DNA from: Streptacidiphilus pinicola
GTDB lineage: Bacteria; Actinomycetota; Actinomycetes; Streptomycetales; Streptomycetaceae
Direction of reading: 5' to 3'
Assembly (NCBI RefSeq): GCF_003258295.1
Contig: NZ_QKYN01000112.1
Coordinates: forward strand, 1-59,867
Length of the DNA: 59,867 nucleotides
The position numbers were made by a program, and so were the translations under genes. The notes beneath the pieces were generated by a model. That model did no database searches and was not told the origin of the DNA. It saw nothing but the letters and a program-made list of their open reading frames with translations. This document shows, piece by piece, positions 47,009-55,997 of the stretch. Each line of letters starts with the position of its first letter. Position 1 is the first letter of the stretch.

Positions 47009-49729
47009 CTGACCCAGCCGGCCGGGACGAGCGATCTGCAGGTGCTGCGCGCGCTCGAGACCGGCCTGGGCGGACTGGACGAGTGGCAGGCCGAGCTGCG
47101 GCTGGTCGAGTGCGGCGAGAACACCCTGCCCGCCCCCGCCGCGCCCTCGTGGTCGCGCCGTGTCGCCGCGCAGGCACGCGACCCGTACGCCGCGACGCTC
47201 TGCCTGCTCGTGGCCGTCACCTGCCTGTCCGGCGCCTACGGCAGCGCCGCGGTGCTGTCCGTGCTGGTCGTCGCGGGCTGCGCGCTGCGCCTGGTCGGCG
47301 AGGTGCGGGCGGAGCAGGACGCCGCCGCGCTGCGCACGCTCGCCGAGGGGACCGCGACCGTGCTGCGCCGCCGCTCGGGCGCCGACGGCGCCGCGGACCG
47401 GCCGCGTGCCAGGGAGCTTCCCTTCGACCAGTTCGTGCCGGGCGACCTGGTCCGGCTCGGGCCGGGCGACCGGGTGCCCGCGGACCTGCTGCTCGTGCGC
47501 TCCAGCGGGTTGACGCTCGACCAGTCGGCGCTGACCGGCGTCAGCCTCCCCGCGGCCAAGCGCGCGGCCGGGGCCTCGACCGCCGCCGCGTCCGGTCTGC
47601 GCTCACCCGACAACGAGCGTCTCTGCCTGCGCGGCAGCACCGTCGTACGGGGCACCGGCAGCGGGGTGGTCGTCGCCACCGGCGCGGACAGCTACCTCGG
47701 CGGACGGCCTGCCCCCGACCCCGGAACCCTCGGAACGCCCGTGCCCGAGAGGCCGGAGGCGACCCGGCACACCCCGCGTCGGACCGCGTTCGACCGCACC
47801 GCGCGGGCCGTGTCCGGGCTGCTGCTGCGGCTGACGCTGCTGTCCGGAGCGGCCGGTCTGCTGGTCGGGGCGCTCGCCGAGGGCCACAGTTGGGAGGTCG
47901 TCCCCTACGCGGCGGCCGTCGCGGTCGGACTGACCCCCGAGATGCTGCTGCTCGTGGTGACCGCCGCGCTGGCCCGCCAGTCCGACCGGTTCCGGCGCGG
48001 CGGCGTCTACGCCCGCCGGCTCACCGCCGTGCACGACCTCGGCACGCTCGACGTGCTCTGCACCGACAAGACCGGCACGCTCACCCGTGACCGGCTCACC
48101 CTCGACGCCGGTCTCGACCCCGAGGGCAACCCCGATCCCGGGCCCGCCCACTGGGCCGCCGTCACCAGCCTGGTCTGCGCCGACCTCGGCGACCCGCCGC
48201 TGGTCGACTCCGTGGACGAGGCCCTGCTCGACGCCGCCTGGGAGGCGGACCCTGGCTTCGCGGACCGCCTGACCGGCCTCCTGGCCGTCCCGTTCGAGCC
48301 GAGCCGCCGGATCGCCGTCGCCCTGGTGCGTGGACCGGTCGGGCTGGGTTCCGCGACCCTCTCCGTCACGGGCGCGGTCGAGGACGTACTGGCCCGCTGC
48401 GCGAGCGAACGGGTCGACGGCGGGGAGCGGCCGCTGACCGAGGCCCGCCGCGCCGCGGTCGTCGCCCTCGCCGACGCCCGCGCCGCCGACGGCCTGCGCG
48501 TGCTGGCCGTGGCCACGGCCGAGACGGAGGCCCCCGCCGCAGGCCCGGGCGTTCGCACCGCCCGACGTCGCGCCGAGGACCCGTACGGGCTCACCCTGCT
48601 CGGCCTGGTCTGCCTCGCCGACGCGACGGAGCCGGACGCGGCCGCCGCCCTGGCCGACCTCGCCGCCGCCGGCCTCACCGTGAAGATCGTCACCGGCGAC
48701 CGGGCCGGAGCCGCCGCGCACGTCTGCCGGGCGGCCGGCCTCGTCCCCGGCACCCCGCTGCTCGGCCCCGAGGCCGACGCCCTCGACGACGCCAAACTGC
48801 GCCGCGTCGCCGAACGGACGACCGTCTTCGCACTCTTCGCCCCCGCGCAGAAGGCCCGGCTGGTCCGCGCGCTCCAGGCGGCCGGTCACACCGTCGGCTT
48901 CCTCGGCGACGGCCTCAACGACATGCCCGCGCTCCGGGCCGCCGACGTCGGCGTCAGCTCGCCCGCAGCGCTCGACCCCGGCCCGCGCCGCAGCGCCGAC
49001 CTCGTCCTCGGCGCGGACGCCCTGCCCCACCTCGCCGGCGCGCTCCGCGCCGCGCGCACCGCCGTCGCCAACGTGGGCAACTACCTGCGGATCACGCTCG
49101 CCTCCAACCTCGGGAACGTGCTGGCGATGCTGGCCGCGGGCGCGGTCGTGCCCTTCCTGCCGATGCTCCCGGCCCAGGTGCTCACCCAGAACCTCTGCTT
49201 CGACCTCGCCCAGCTCTCGCTCGCCTTCGACCGCCCCCTGCGCGACGGCGGCGCGACGGCGGCCCCGCGCCGCCTCACCCGCTCCGATCTGGCGCGCTAC
49301 GCGCTCCTCTTCGGCGTCGTGAACGCCTGCGCCGACCTCGCCACCTTCGCGCTGCTGCGCTCCGTCACGGCGGGCCTGCACGTCGCGCACTCGGAGGTGC
49401 TGTTCCACTCCGGCTGGTTCACCGAGAACCTGATCACCCAGGCCGTCACGGTCCACCTCCTGCGCACCGGCGCGCGCCGCTCGGACGGCTGGTCCCCGGC
49501 GTCCTGGCCGGTCCGCGTCGCGAACCTCGCCCTCGTCGTCATCGGCGTCCTGCTGCCCGCGACCCCGCTCGGCGCGGCGCTGGGGCTGCGCCTGCTGCCG
49601 GGCGAGTTCTACGCCTTCCTGGGCCTGATCCTGGCCGGTTACGCGGCGGCGCTGCTGGCGGCCCGGCGCTTCGTGGCACTCCCCTCCAAGGGCGAGCGGC
49701 TCCTTCGCCCGGTCGACGCCGCCACCTGA
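47009..49729 (+). CDS. MgtA-like cation-transporting P-type ATPase with altered A-domain motif
   Basis: The protein has 906 residues if read from CTG 47009, the only codon well spaced from GAGGAGG; GTG 47042 is a canonical alternative without a ribosome-binding site. The phosphorylated Asp353 is in CTDKTGTLTRD. VGLTPEMLLLVV is the MgtA-type M4 motif, and TVKIVTGDRAG and GFLGDGLNDMPALRAADVGV are ATP-binding hinge motifs. The actuator motif, normally TGES (TGEA in MgtA), reads TGVS (176-179), losing the Glu that drives dephosphorylation. About ten membrane helices are visible, six C-terminal. Mg2+ import is the family role, but the missing Glu makes normal turnover doubtful. Confidence 0.85.
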   Translation: MTQPAGTSDLQVLRALETGLGGLDEWQAELRLVECGENTLPAPAAPSWSRRVAAQARDPYAATLCLLVAVTCLSGAYGSAAVLSVLVVAGCALRLVGEVRAEQDAAALRTLAEGTATVLRRRSGADGAADRPRARELPFDQFVPGDLVRLGPGDRVPADLLLVRSSGLTLDQSALTGVSLPAAKRAAGASTAAASGLRSPDNERLCLRGSTVVRGTGSGVVVATGADSYLGGRPAPDPGTLGTPVPERPEATRHTPRRTAFDRTARAVSGLLLRLTLLSGAAGLLVGALAEGHSWEVVPYAAAVAVGLTPEMLLLVVTAALARQSDRFRRGGVYARRLTAVHDLGTLDVLCTDKTGTLTRDRLTLDAGLDPEGNPDPGPAHWAAVTSLVCADLGDPPLVDSVDEALLDAAWEADPGFADRLTGLLAVPFEPSRRIAVALVRGPVGLGSATLSVTGAVEDVLARCASERVDGGERPLTEARRAAVVALADARAADGLRVLAVATAETEAPAAGPGVRTARRRAEDPYGLTLLGLVCLADATEPDAAAALADLAAAGLTVKIVTGDRAGAAAHVCRAAGLVPGTPLLGPEADALDDAKLRRVAERTTVFALFAPAQKARLVRALQAAGHTVGFLGDGLNDMPALRAADVGVSSPAALDPGPRRSADLVLGADALPHLAGALRAARTAVANVGNYLRITLASNLGNVLAMLAAGAVVPFLPMLPAQVLTQNLCFDLAQLSLAFDRPLRDGGATAAPRRLTRSDLARYALLFGVVNACADLATFALLRSVTAGLHVAHSEVLFHSGWFTENLITQAVTVHLLRTGARRSDGWSPASWPVRVANLALVVIGVLLPATPLGAALGLRLLPGEFYAFLGLILAGYAAALLAARRFVALPSKGERLLRPVDAAT

Positions 49730-49734
49730 CGGGC

Positions 49735-49843
49735 GAGGGCGCCCCAGGGGGTTGCTCGTGCCCACTCTGAGGGCACCTTCCTGTGCGGGTGCCTCCCCGC
49801 CGAGGGCTGCGGGACAGCCGCACCGGCAGAGCGTCGCGCCCTC
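49735..49843. terminator. Convergent intergenic dyads
   Basis: GAGGGCGC (49735-49742) and GCGCCCTC (49836-49843) are exact complements enclosing a GGCACC/GGTGCC hairpin (49772-49793). This sits between the convergent ATPase and exonuclease genes and probably ends both transcripts. Confidence 0.45.
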
Positions 49844-50702
49844 AGGCGGTGCCTCGGGGCCACTCGGGCGCGCGTTCCCGGGGGCGCCAGGTGTGATGGG
49901 GTGTCGTGGTGTCGTCGTGGGGCGACTCCGCTGCCGGCCCTCGGCCGGGGGTGCCCCCAGCGGGTGGGCGGCGAGGGGCGGAGGGGACCAGGGCCGGGAC
50001 CGGAGCCAGGGCGGCCGGGGCGGGAAGGCGGCCCCGGTAGCGGAGGGCGGTCGGGGCCTGGGCCAGGAGCGCGGCCAGGACCTCGGCCGTGGCGCGGCAG
50101 TCGCCCAGGGCGGTGTGGGGAGCGTCCACCGCGGCGGCGGTCAGGCTGCGGTGGAGGGCGGCCAGGCCGAAGCCGGAGCCGGCGAGCTGCGCGCGGGCGG
50201 TCACCAGCGTGCACAGGCCCGGCCACCGCGGGACCGGACGCCCCGCCCGGCGGAACTCCGCCGCCAGGAACGCGTCGTCGAAGGGCAGGTTGTGCGCGAC
50301 GACCACCGTGCCGGCCAGCAGGCGCTCCAGCTCGGGGGCGATCTCGGCGAAGGTGGGCGCGCCATGGACCTCCGCCGCGGCTATGCCGTGGATCGAGGTC
50401 GCCCCCATCGGGCCCTGCGGATCCAGCAGGGTCGCGTACTCGTCCAGCACTCGGCCGTCCGCCCGGAAGCGCACCACGCCGACCTCGCAGACCCGGTCGA
50501 CGCCGGGCCGCAGGCCCGTCGTCTCCAGATCCACGGCCGCGAACACCAGCGCGCGCGGGTCGACGACCCGCCGCCGGGAGCGCGTCAGCGAGCCCGCGTC
50601 GAAGCAGCTCAGCGACGCCCGCCGGCGCCCGCCCGCCCGGCCGGACCGGCCCAGGCGGCCGAGCAGGCGCCGGACCCCGGCCCGCAGCTGTGAATCGCGC
50701 AT
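49842..50702 (-). CDS. DnaQ-like DEDD 3'-5' exonuclease
   Basis: The protein has 286 residues. Exo I is FAAVDLETTGLRPG (Asp and Glu ligands), Exo II is VVVAHNLPFDDAFLAAEFRR, and Exo III is HTALGDCRATAEVLAALLA, so the DEDDh residues are all present. A basic 45-residue N-terminal extension and a Pro-rich disordered tail (about 225-286) flank the core. Stand-alone proteins of this type act in proofreading or nucleic-acid turnover. ATG 50702 has GGGAGAG upstream. Confidence 0.9.
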   Translation of the reverse strand: MRDSQLRAGVRRLLGRLGRSGRAGGRRRASLSCFDAGSLTRSRRRVVDPRALVFAAVDLETTGLRPGVDRVCEVGVVRFRADGRVLDEYATLLDPQGPMGATSIHGIAAAEVHGAPTFAEIAPELERLLAGTVVVAHNLPFDDAFLAAEFRRAGRPVPRWPGLCTLVTARAQLAGSGFGLAALHRSLTAAAVDAPHTALGDCRATAEVLAALLAQAPTALRYRGRLPAPAALAPVPALVPSAPRRPPAGGTPGRGPAAESPHDDTTTPHHTWRPRERAPEWPRGTA

Positions 50703-50918
50703 CGTCTTCTCTCCCGGCCCCGCACCTCTGGGCGCCTCGGGCTGTTCCCCTGATCTTTCTCGCAATGTAGCCGCCGGGTCTGACAGCCGCCGTCCGGATC
50801 CCGCCGACACGAAAAGTGCCGCGATCTGTCCGTTCCGGCGTCGACGCGCCTACCCTGGAGGCGTCCGGCACGGACAAGTGCCGGGGCGCGGTTCTGTGCT
50901 CTCGCGGAGGCGATCACC

Positions 50919-51863
50919 GTGCGATCTCGCTCTTCTTCTCCCCGCTCCCGGTCCCGGTTCGCCCCGGACCGCCAGCTCACGGTGCGTATGGTCACCGTGG
51001 TGTTCCTCCTGGGCCTGCTCTACGTCGTCTTCGCGGCGGTGCTGATCGCGCTGCTGAAGTCGGCGGTGCTCGTCGTGTTGATCGCGGGCGGTCTGCTCGC
51101 CTCGCAGTTCTGGTTCTCGGACCGGGTCGCGCTCTTCGCGATGAAGGCGCGCGAGGTCACCCCCGAGGAGGAGCCGAGGCTGCACGGCGCCGTCGACCGG
51201 CTCTGCGCGCTCGCGAACATGCCGAAACCGAAGGTGGCCGTCGCCGACACCGAGCTGCCCAACGCCTTCGCCACCGGACGCAACGCCGACCACGCCGTGC
51301 TCTGCGTGACCACGGGCCTGCTGCGCCGTCTTGAGAGTGACGAGCTGGACGGGGTGCTCGCCCACGAGCTGTCGCACATCGCCCACCGGGACGTCGCGGT
51401 GATCACCGTCGCCTCGTTCCTCGGCGTGCTCGCCGGCCTCGGCGTGCGGATCGGCTTCTACTCCGGCCTGGTCGGCGGCCGGGGACGCCGCGACCAGAAC
51501 ACCGCGATGATCGTCGCCGCCGTCGTGGTGGTCTCGGCGGCCGTCTACGCGCTGAGCTTCATGATGATCCGCGCGCTCTCCCGCTACCGCGAGTTCGCCG
51601 CCGACCGCTCCGCGGCGCAGCTGACCGGACGCCCGTCGGTGCTGGCCTCCGCGCTGGTCAAGGTGAGCGGCGAGGCCGGCCGGATCCCGGTCAAGGACCT
51701 GCGCACCGCGCAGGCGTTCAGCGCCTTCCTCTTCGCTCCGGTGCCCTCCGGCGGCGAGGGCGAGGGGGAGTCGAAGCTCGCCCAGCTCTTCTCCACCCAC
51801 CCCCCGCTCCAGTCCCGCCTCGACGCGCTGGAGCGCATCTCCGCGGACCTCGGCGAGTCCTGA
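50919..51863 (+). CDS. htpX: HtpX-type M48 membrane zinc metalloprotease
   Basis: The protein has 314 residues. Two N-terminal helices (MVTVVFLLGLLYVVFAAVLI and SAVLVVLIAGGLLASQF) precede the protease domain with HELSH (149-153) and the third zinc ligand in YREFAADRSAAQLTG. Two further hydrophobic segments surround residues 160-215. HtpX homologues degrade misfolded membrane proteins. GTG 50919 has GGAGG nine bases upstream. Slightly longer than E. coli HtpX owing to a Ser/Arg-rich N-terminus. Confidence 0.93.
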   Translation: MRSRSSSPRSRSRFAPDRQLTVRMVTVVFLLGLLYVVFAAVLIALLKSAVLVVLIAGGLLASQFWFSDRVALFAMKAREVTPEEEPRLHGAVDRLCALANMPKPKVAVADTELPNAFATGRNADHAVLCVTTGLLRRLESDELDGVLAHELSHIAHRDVAVITVASFLGVLAGLGVRIGFYSGLVGGRGRRDQNTAMIVAAVVVVSAAVYALSFMMIRALSRYREFAADRSAAQLTGRPSVLASALVKVSGEAGRIPVKDLRTAQAFSAFLFAPVPSGGEGEGESKLAQLFSTHPPLQSRLDALERISADLGES

Positions 51864-51879
51864 GGCCGCCGCCCCGGCC

Positions 51880-52335
51880 TCACAGCGTCCGGGTCATGAA
51901 GGTGCTCAGCGGGTCGGGCCGGTAGTCGGCGAACGGTGCGCACTCGGCGAAGCCGAACTTGGCGTAGAGGCGGCGCGCGGGCAGGAAGAACGCGGCGGAG
52001 CCGGTCTCCAGGCTGACCCGCGTGAAGCCCGCCGCCCGCGCCTCGCCGAGGATGTGCTCCAGCAGCAGCGTCGCGACGCCCCCGCGCTTGCGGGCGACGG
52101 CTGTCCGCATGGACTTGAGCTCGGCGTGCCGGGCGTCGAGTCGCTTGAGCGCGCCGCAGCCCACCAGTTCGGCGCCGTCGTGGACGGACCAGAAGGTGAC
52201 CTCGGGGCGGCGCAGTCCGTCCAGGTCCAGCGCGTGTTTGCTCTCCGGCGGCGAGATCTCCCGCATCTGCCGCACGTGCTCCTCCAGGAAGCCCACGATC
52301 TGCGGACCCGACAGGTCGTCGACAGCGATCTTCAC
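51880..52335 (-). CDS. GNAT-family N-acetyltransferase
   Basis: The protein has 151 residues. Motif A is SMRTAVARKRGGVATLLLEH (Q/RxxGxG/A-like acetyl-CoA pyrophosphate loop: RKRGGVA). Motif B is RRLYAKFGFAECAPFADYRP. The C-terminal FMTRTL is usual. EHVRQMREISPPESKHALDL near the start resembles the YitI/PsiE-type putative acetyltransferases that recognise small amines. GTG 52335 has AGAGGAA eight bases upstream. Substrate unknown. Confidence 0.9.
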   Translation of the reverse strand: MKIAVDDLSGPQIVGFLEEHVRQMREISPPESKHALDLDGLRRPEVTFWSVHDGAELVGCGALKRLDARHAELKSMRTAVARKRGGVATLLLEHILGEARAAGFTRVSLETGSAAFFLPARRLYAKFGFAECAPFADYRPDPLSTFMTRTL

Positions 52336-52585
52336 GCGTGGCGTTCCTCTCCCGTGACGTTCCTCAGTGACATACAGACAAGTCGATTCAGATGTCCGGT
52401 GCGTTACGGCGCCGCCGCTGCGCCGACGGGTGGGCCGGGTCGCCGGTGCGGGCAGGGCGTGTGAGCATCGGGAGAACGGGGTGCGGGGACGGAGGGAGCG
52501 CGCGGCGTGCTGACGTCCCAACGGGCGTTCGTCGGCGCGAGGCTCGGCCTGGACCTGCGCCACCTCACCGGCCACGCCGCCCGCA

Positions 52586-52680
52586 CGTTGCACTCTCCAG
52601 GGGCGCGAGGCTCTGCCAACCTGCGGCTCCGCCGCGGGCGGTTGATCCAACAGAGCCCCGCGCCCCTGGAGAGTGCAACG
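52586..52680. repeat. 95-bp long inverted repeat (MITE/REP-like or terminator)
   Basis: The 30-base arms 52586-52615 and 52651-52680 are complementary with one mismatch; each contains CACTCTCCAGGGGCGCG. The 35-bp centre holds a further GCGGC/GCCGC hairpin. It follows the dodecin stop on the minus strand and could end that transcript, but it is much longer than usual terminators and its AGGGGCGCGGGG core recurs at the terminator 11716-11751. Between 52336 and 52585 I see no gene. Confidence 0.85.
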
Positions 52681-52694
52681 TCCCCCGTCGGCCG

Positions 52695-52910
52695 TCAGGC
52701 GGACTCGTCGAGGCGGAAGCCGACCTTGAGGCCGACCTGGAACTGCTTGACCTCGCCGTTCTCGATCGAGCCGCGGACCTGGGTCACCTCGAACCAGTCC
52801 AACCCGTGCAGGGTCCTCGCCGCGCGCCCGAGCGCACTGCGGATCGCTGCGTCGACGCCCTCCGACGACGTGCCGACGATCTCGGTGACGCGGTAGGTGT
52901 GGTCGCTCAT
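52695..52910 (-). CDS. Dodecin family flavin-binding protein
   Basis: The protein has 71 residues, the canonical dodecin length. It reads MSDHTYRVTEIVGTSSEGVD, then AIRSALGRAARTLHGLDWFE and FQVGLKVGFRLDESA. HGLDWFEV carries the aromatic Trp that stacks on flavin and QVGLKVGFRL is the last strand. Dodecins form 12-subunit flavin/CoA storage shells. ATG 52910 is preferred over ATG 52922 because GGAGG lies five bases before it. Confidence 0.95.
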   Translation of the reverse strand: MSDHTYRVTEIVGTSSEGVDAAIRSALGRAARTLHGLDWFEVTQVRGSIENGEVKQFQVGLKVGFRLDESA

Positions 52911-53075
52911 CTCAGCCTCCATCGATGGTCAGCTCACTCCACCTTCGCGCAGGGTGCCACCACCCGCCACGCGGGCCCGCTCACCCGGACGGCGCGGCCC
53001 GGCTGCGGCGTCGGCGCGGCCTGCGTAGCGTCGGAGCAGGGCCGACAGGCCCGCCGCCGAGCCTCGGGAGGACGC

Positions 53076-53411
53076 ATGTCCCGCAGCCGAACCGTCGCAG
53101 TCCTGCTGGGCGGGGTCGCGCTCGTCGTGGCGCTGGCCGGGTGCTCGGACCCGCCGCAGGGGACGGTGACCGCGACGAACAGCGACGGGTCCGTCGTCCA
53201 GATCGTCTCCAACCCGGCCGCCACCTCCTGCCACCGGTTCGCGCCCATCGGCGTGACCGCGGTGATGGACGGCACGCTCGCCGACATGCGCCTGTACGCG
53301 TCCGCGAACTGCACCGGCACGAACGACTACCTCTCCACGAACACATCCGTCGGCGGCGGACCCGGCGGCCTCGCTCGGGTTTTCCGCAGCTACGCCTTCG
53401 TGGGGCAGTAG
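53076..53411 (+). CDS. Small lipoprotein, unknown function
   Basis: The protein has 111 residues. The signal (MSRSRTVAVLLGGVALVVA) ends in lipobox LAGCSD, giving a mature lipoprotein of about 88 residues. The mature part has a cysteine pair (ATSCHRFAPIG, SANCTGTNDYL) and a Gly/Thr-rich beta-like composition, resembling peptidase-inhibitor or beta/gamma-crystallin-like folds only vaguely. GGGAGGA precedes ATG 53076. Confidence 0.75.
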   Translation: MSRSRTVAVLLGGVALVVALAGCSDPPQGTVTATNSDGSVVQIVSNPAATSCHRFAPIGVTAVMDGTLADMRLYASANCTGTNDYLSTNTSVGGGPGGLARVFRSYAFVGQ

Positions 53412-53418
53412 CAGGGCC

Positions 53419-55008
53419 CTACAACCGCGGCACCGCGTCCAGGAGGGCGCGGGTGTACGCGTGCTGAGGCTCGGTCAGCTTCGCGGCCGCCAGGGTCTCG
53501 ACGATCTCGCCCTGGCGCATCACCGCGACGCGGTCGCTCACCGAGCGGACCACGGCGAGGTCGTGGGCGATGAAGACCAAGGTCAGGTCGAACTCCTCGC
53601 GCAGTTCGCGCAGCAGCCCGACGACCTGGGCCTGGGTGGTGACGTCGAGGGCGGAGACCGGCTCGTCGCAGACGATCAGCTTGGGGCGCAGGATCAGCGC
53701 GCGGGCGATCGCCGCGCGTTGGCGCTGGCCGCCGGAGAGCTGGTGCGGGTGGCGGTCCGCGTGGTCGGAGGTCAGGCCGACGCGCTCCAGCAGGCCCACG
53801 ACCTCGGCACGCAGCTTCGCCTCGTCGCGCTCGCCGCGCACCCGCAGCGGCTCGGCGACCGAGTCGCCGATCAGGCGGCGCGGGTTGAGCGAGGAGGTCG
53901 GATCCTGGAAGACCATCTGCAGCTCGCGCCGCCGACGGCGCAGCTCCCCGCCGCGCCAGGAGGCGAGGTCCGCGCCCTCGAAGCGGACGACGCCGCTGCT
54001 CGGGTCCTGCAGGCGCACCAGGGTGCGACCGAGTGTCGACTTGCCCGAGCCCGACTCGCCCACGATGCCCAGGGTCTCGCCCCGACGCACCGTCAGGTCG
54101 ACGCCGCGCAGCGCCCGGACGGAGCCGAAGTCGACGCGCAACCCCTCCACCTCGACGAGGACGTCGTCCGCCGCCGGTGCGTCCCGCTCGGGCAGTGGGG
54201 CGTCCAGTCGTGGTACCGCCTCCAACAGGGCGCGGGTGTACGGGTGCTCGGGGCGGCCGAGCAGCGCGCCCGTGGCGCCGCGTTCGACGGCCCGGCCCTG
54301 CCGCAGCACCACGACCTCGGCGGCCAGGCCGCCGACCACGCCGACGTCGTGGCTCACCAGCACCAGCGCCATGCCGGTCTCCGCGCGCAACTCGTCGAGC
54401 AGGCGCAGGATCTGGGCCTGGACGGTGACGTCCAGCGCGGTGGTCGGCTCGTCCGCGACCAGGACGCGGGGGCGCAGGGCCAGGGCCATCGCGATCAGCA
54501 CGCGCTGGCGCATGCCGCCGGAGAACTGGTGCGGGTAGTCGCGGGCCCGCTTCGGGTCGATGCCGACGCGCTCCAGCACCTCCACCGTGCGCTGCCGGGC
54601 GTCGGCGCGGGAGGCGCCGGTGTGCAGGCGGTAGGCGGTGGCGATCTGGGTGCCGACGCGGCGGTACGGGTCCAGGCTGGTCAGCGGCTCCTGGAAGACC
54701 ATGGCCAGCTCCGGGCCGCGCACGGTGCGCAGCTCGGTGTCGCTCGCCCGGTTCAGGTCGAGCGCCGGACGGTCGGGGCGGTGCAGCAGCACGGCGCCCT
54801 CGACCCGGGTCGGGGTGCCGCGGTGCAGGCCGAGCAGGGCGAGCGCGGCAGCGGACTTGCCGGAGCCCGACTCGCCGACCAGGCCCAGCACCTGACCCGG
54901 CGCCAGCTCGAAGGAGAGCCCGTCGAGCGCGGTGACCGGTCCGGGGTGGATCACGCGCAGGTCTTGAACCTGCAGGACGGTTTCGACCTGCAGAACGGGG
55001 TCGGTCAT
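53419..55008 (-). CDS. Double ATP-binding protein of peptide/nickel-type ABC importer (DppD-DppF fusion)
   Basis: The protein has 529 residues with two complete ATPase domains. First half: [55 protein letters not shown]. Second half: [56 protein letters not shown]. Each half ends in the oligopeptide-type motif [14 protein letters not shown] or [17 protein letters not shown] 55008 begins 2 bases after the permease stop. It energises the importer encoded upstream. Confidence 0.95.
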   Translation of the reverse strand: MTDPVLQVETVLQVQDLRVIHPGPVTALDGLSFELAPGQVLGLVGESGSGKSAAALALLGLHRGTPTRVEGAVLLHRPDRPALDLNRASDTELRTVRGPELAMVFQEPLTSLDPYRRVGTQIATAYRLHTGASRADARQRTVEVLERVGIDPKRARDYPHQFSGGMRQRVLIAMALALRPRVLVADEPTTALDVTVQAQILRLLDELRAETGMALVLVSHDVGVVGGLAAEVVVLRQGRAVERGATGALLGRPEHPYTRALLEAVPRLDAPLPERDAPAADDVLVEVEGLRVDFGSVRALRGVDLTVRRGETLGIVGESGSGKSTLGRTLVRLQDPSSGVVRFEGADLASWRGGELRRRRRELQMVFQDPTSSLNPRRLIGDSVAEPLRVRGERDEAKLRAEVVGLLERVGLTSDHADRHPHQLSGGQRQRAAIARALILRPKLIVCDEPVSALDVTTQAQVVGLLRELREEFDLTLVFIAHDLAVVRSVSDRVAVMRQGEIVETLAAAKLTEPQHAYTRALLDAVPRL

Positions 55009-55010
55009 GG

Positions 55011-55997
55011 TCAGATCCTGACTCGGGGGTCGAGCGCCGCGTGCAGCAGGTCGGCGACTGTGTTGGCGACGACGATCAGCGCGCCCGCCAGCAGGGTGAT
55101 CCCGCAGACCACGGGCAGGTCGACGGTGCTCGCCGACTCGACGGCCAGCTTGCCGAGGCCCGGCAGGCCGAACATGGTCTCGGTGAAGACGGCCCCGGCC
55201 AGCACCATCCCGATGTCCATGGCCGCGACCGTGACGACGGTCGGCAGCGCGCCGCGCACGGCGTGCCGCAGCACGATCCGGCGCTCCGGGTAGCCGTAGG
55301 CGCGCAGGGTGCGGATGTGGTCCTGGTTCAGCGTCTCCAGCACTCCGGCCCGGGTGAGCCGGGTGTAGCCGGCCGCGGAGACGAGCGCGATGGCGAGCCA
55401 CGGCAGCAGCAGGTTCTGCGCCCACTGCGCCGGATCCTCGGTCAGCGGCACGTAGTTGGGGAAGGGCAGGAGCTGCAGCCAGACGCAGGCGCCCATGAGC
55501 AGCAGCAGCGCCATCACGAAGACCGGCGTCGAACCCAGGGTCAGGATCACGGCGTTGACGACCCGGTCCCGCAGGCGTCCGGGCCGCAGCGCGGCGTAGA
55601 GGCCGGTGCCGATGCCGAGCAGTAGCCAGATCGCGGCCGCGCCGAGCGCGAGCGAGACGTCGACCGGCAGGCGGTCGAGCAGCATCTGGGTCACCGACTC
55701 GTTGCTCTGGTACGAGTAGCCGAGGCAGGGCGCGGAGCACCAGACCGTGGACGGGCCGGTGCTGAAGCCGTGGCCGAGCGCGAGCGTGGTGAGGAAGGTC
55801 CAGAACTGCCGCAGCACCGGCTGGTCGGTGCCGAGCGCGTGCCGTACCTGCGCCAGCTGCGGCGCAGTGCAGCCCTTGCCGCAGGCGAGCTGTGCCGGGT
55901 CGCCGGGCATCGCGTAGAAGAGCAGGTAGGACAGGGCGGCGAGGGCCAGCAGCACGGCGACGGCGCCGAGCAGCCGGCGGAGCAGGAATCGGATCAC
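55011..55997 (-). CDS. Peptide/nickel ABC transporter permease (DppB type)
   Basis: The protein has 328 residues. It opens IRFLLRRLLGAVAVLLALAA as in DppB/OppB and has six helices; the EAA loop is visible as RTLRAYGYPERRIVLRHAVR with LTRAGVLETLNQDHI before it. An extracellular segment between helices 1 and 2 has four Cys (LACGKGCTAP, VWCSAPCLGYS), unusual for the family. GTG 55997 overlaps the stop of the second permease gene (GTGA). Confidence 0.93.
   Translation of the reverse strand: MIRFLLRRLLGAVAVLLALAALSYLLFYAMPGDPAQLACGKGCTAPQLAQVRHALGTDQPVLRQFWTFLTTLALGHGFSTGPSTVWCSAPCLGYSYQSNESVTQMLLDRLPVDVSLALGAAAIWLLLGIGTGLYAALRPGRLRDRVVNAVILTLGSTPVFVMALLLLMGACVWLQLLPFPNYVPLTEDPAQWAQNLLLPWLAIALVSAAGYTRLTRAGVLETLNQDHIRTLRAYGYPERRIVLRHAVRGALPTVVTVAAMDIGMVLAGAVFTETMFGLPGLGKLAVESASTVDLPVVCGITLLAGALIVVANTVADLLHAALDPRVRI

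Noticed and set aside
52336-52585. Short open frames upstream of the GNAT gene
   Set aside because: They overlap the inverted-repeat element or the antisense of the GNAT promoter and lack starts with ribosome-binding sites.
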